In this document: positions 3,913 through 5,475 of the stretch, piece by piece
Layout: every line of letters starts with the position of its first letter
Position numbering within the stretch: position 1 is the stretch's first letter
Source: JBBQVO01 sp038211505
GTDB taxonomy: Bacteria > Chloroflexota > Dehalococcoidia > DSTF01 > JACRBR01
Length of the DNA: 5,475 nucleotides
Assembly (NCBI GenBank): GCA_038211505.1
Contig: JBBQVO010000208.1
Coordinates: 1 to 5,475 of the forward strand
Direction: 5' to 3'
Notes under the pieces: generated by a model
Databases searched by the model: none
What the model saw: only the letters and a program-made list of their open reading frames with translations
What the model was told of the DNA's origin: nothing
Made by a program: the position numbers and the translations under genes

Positions 3913-5475
3913 TCACAAACGCTTGGCGAGCGTGACGAGCTCGCCGACGACTTCATAGCGCCCGAACGACGGCACGAGATATGTGCCGTTGACGAGCGGA
4001 CGGCACTCTTCGAGCAGCTCGCGCGCCTGAGCGATGCCCTCGGCGACGCCGTTCTCGCCGGCGAGGCGCATCCGCTCGCGAACGGACTCCGGCACGAAGA
4101 CGCCCGGCAGCTCGTTGTGAATGAACTCTGTGTGACGGTGGCTCTGGAGCGGCATGATGCCGATCAGCACCGGGATCTCGATCGGCCCGAGGCGATCGAG
4201 AAAGCTGCGCAGGCTATCGGCGCTGTAGAACTGCTGCGTCATCAACGCATCGGCGCCGGCCTCGATCTTGCGCCGGACTCGATCGATTTCAAGATCGACG
4301 TCGTCGGCCGTCGGGTTCGCGGCGCAGGCGATAAAGAAGTCGGTGCCGCTGCCGATCGAGTTGCCCGCCCAGTCCGCGCCGTTGTTGAGCATCTTGAGGA
4401 TGCGCACAAAGCCGATCGAATCGACATCCCAGACGCCCGTCGCGCGCGCGTAATCGCCGCCCGACGGCGGATCGCCGGTCAGCGCGATGACGTTGCGGAT
4501 GCCCATCGCGTGGGCGCCGAGCAGATCGCTCTGGATCGCCATCAAGTTGCGATCGCGCGACGTGAAGTGAATGATCGTCTCGATGCCGACGGTCTGCTGC
4601 ATCAGCACCGCCAACGCGATCGCGCTCATGCGCACGCGCGCCATCGGACTATCGCCGATGTTGATCGCGTCGGCGCCGAGCGCCTTTAGATGCGCCGCGC
4701 CTTCGAGCGCCTTCCGCGGGTTGAGACCGCGCGGCGGATCAAGCTCGACGCTGACGACGAACTCGCCAGCCGCGAGCTTCTGCCGCAGCGTGCGGTGCGA
4801 TGGACGAGAGGCGGCGATCCAACTGGTGACGTTACGCGGCGTTATGGAGCTCGGCGAGGGGTCGGTTGCGACATGCGCTTTGCGATTCCATTCCTGGTCG
4901 AGCGACGCGCGCATCGCCGCCGTGTGCTCCGGTGTCGTGCCGCAGCAGCCGCCGACGATGTTCGCGCCCGCTTCGACGAGCTTGCGCACGTACTGCGCGT
5001 AGTACTCCGGCGTGGCGGGATACACCAGCCGCTTGTCGACGAACTTCGGCAGCCCGGCGTTCGGCATCGCGCTGAGCCGGATCGACGTGTTCGCCGCCAT
5101 CTGCTCGATCACTTCGAGCGCCGACTGCGGACCGAGACTGCAGTTGATGCCCGCGACATCGGCGCCGAGCGATGACGCGACGTTCGCGACTTCGTCCGGC
5201 GGCTCGCCGCCGTAGGTGCGGTTGTCGCGTTGGAACGTCACCTGAGCGACGAGCGGCAGGTCGCAGCTCTCCTTCACGCCGAGAATCGCCTCTCGCAGCT
5301 CGGCGATATCGGGGAACGTTTCGAGGATGATCAGATCGACGCCGCCTTCGAGCAGCGCCTCCGCCTGCTCGCGGATCGCCGCCCGCACCTCACCCGGCCG
5401 CACGTCGCCGACGGTCGCCAGCATGCGACCGGTCGGCCCGATGGCGCCGGCGACGAACACCGGGTGGCCATGGAT
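3913..5475 (-). CDS. Bifunctional homocysteine S-methyltransferase / methylenetetrahydrofolate reductase (N-terminus outside window)
   Basis: A fused enzyme of the type seen in Bacillus YitJ. One half transfers a methyl group to homocysteine to make methionine; the other reduces 5,10-methylenetetrahydrofolate to 5-methyltetrahydrofolate using FAD. The window holds 520 codons ending at TGA 3915-3913; the family is usually just over 600 residues, so roughly the first 100 are missing. The frame stays open through 5475, so the GTG at 5460 is not the start. The methyltransferase half runs to about 4870 and shows VFVAGAIGPTG, DLIILETFPD, and the zinc-ligand cysteines: GINCSLGP (Cys codon 5142-5140) and GGCCGTTPEHT (Cys codons 4947-4942). 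After a linker, the MetF half (about 4790-3913) has SVELDPPRG with the catalytic-type Glu (4746-4744), ALTGDPP with the flavin-tuning-type Asp (4473-4471), and MTQQFYS. No frameshift or missing key residue is seen. It converges on the nucleotidyltransferase gene; its promoter and any riboswitch lie outside. Confidence 0.95.
   Translation of the reverse strand: MHGHPVFVAGAIGPTGRMLATVGDVRPGEVRAAIREQAEALLEGGVDLIILETFPDIAELREAILGVKESCDLPLVAQVTFQRDNRTYGGEPPDEVANVASSLGADVAGINCSLGPQSALEVIEQMAANTSIRLSAMPNAGLPKFVDKRLVYPATPEYYAQYVRKLVEAGANIVGGCCGTTPEHTAAMRASLDQEWNRKAHVATDPSPSSITPRNVTSWIAASRPSHRTLRQKLAAGEFVVSVELDPPRGLNPRKALEGAAHLKALGADAINIGDSPMARVRMSAIALAVLMQQTVGIETIIHFTSRDRNLMAIQSDLLGAHAMGIRNVIALTGDPPSGGDYARATGVWDVDSIGFVRILKMLNNGADWAGNSIGSGTDFFIACAANPTADDVDLEIDRVRRKIEAGADALMTQQFYSADSLRSFLDRLGPIEIPVLIGIMPLQSHRHTEFIHNELPGVFVPESVRERMRLAGENGVAEGIAQARELLEECRPLVNGTYLVPSFGRYEVVGELVTLAKRL

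Noticed and set aside
3871..4689. Open frame of 272 codons on the plus strand opposite the fused MetF enzyme
   Set aside because: Its composition is that of an antisense shadow (Arg/Asp/Ala/His-rich), while the minus strand encodes motif-complete MetF.

Overview
The window is high-GC bacterial DNA with short intergenic gaps. It holds four intact or edge-truncated chromosomal genes plus a broken toxin-antitoxin pair. A fused homocysteine methyltransferase/methylenetetrahydrofolate reductase, a LarC gene, a threonine/glycine/proline-rich lipoprotein and leaderless-looking promoters would fit Chloroflexota or a similar deep-branching high-GC lineage. That placement is inference; no rRNA or marker gene fixes the taxon.

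Layout. Bases 1-17 are identical to the last 17 nt of the Illumina TruSeq index-side adapter, so the left edge is probably an untrimmed contig end rather than genome. On the minus strand, a lipoprotein (1054-401) is followed by larC (404-18) with a GTGA stop/start overlap; larC is cut off by the adapter. A 215-nt divergent intergenic region (1055-1269) carries a minus-strand promoter with a Shine-Dalgarno for the lipoprotein, and a plus-strand -10-like box placed for a leaderless transcript of the next gene.

On the plus strand at 1270-1929 is an MNT/HEPN (MntA/HepT, type VII) toxin-antitoxin module. Its protein sequence is well conserved, but it is interrupted by one indel in the antitoxin and two in the toxin, so neither product can be read through. 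A TIM-barrel sugar-phosphate isomerase/epimerase-like protein (2003-2920) follows, then a two-domain nucleotidyltransferase (2947-3696), probably co-transcribed.

A 216-nt convergent intergenic region (3697-3912) holds several GC-rich hairpins and no gene. The rest (3913-5475, minus strand) is the C-terminal 520 residues or so of the fused methionine-synthesis enzyme, whose 5' end lies beyond the window.

Functionally the genes look like ordinary accessory and metabolic neighbours: nickel-pincer cofactor maturation, an exported lipoprotein, a decayed TA module, a carbohydrate enzyme, a nucleotidyltransferase, and one-carbon/methionine metabolism. I see no convincing undescribed multi-gene system. 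The points most worth checking are the adapter edge, the triple-frameshifted TA module, a strong over-representation of the palindrome GCGATCGC, and the matched leaderless-type promoters.
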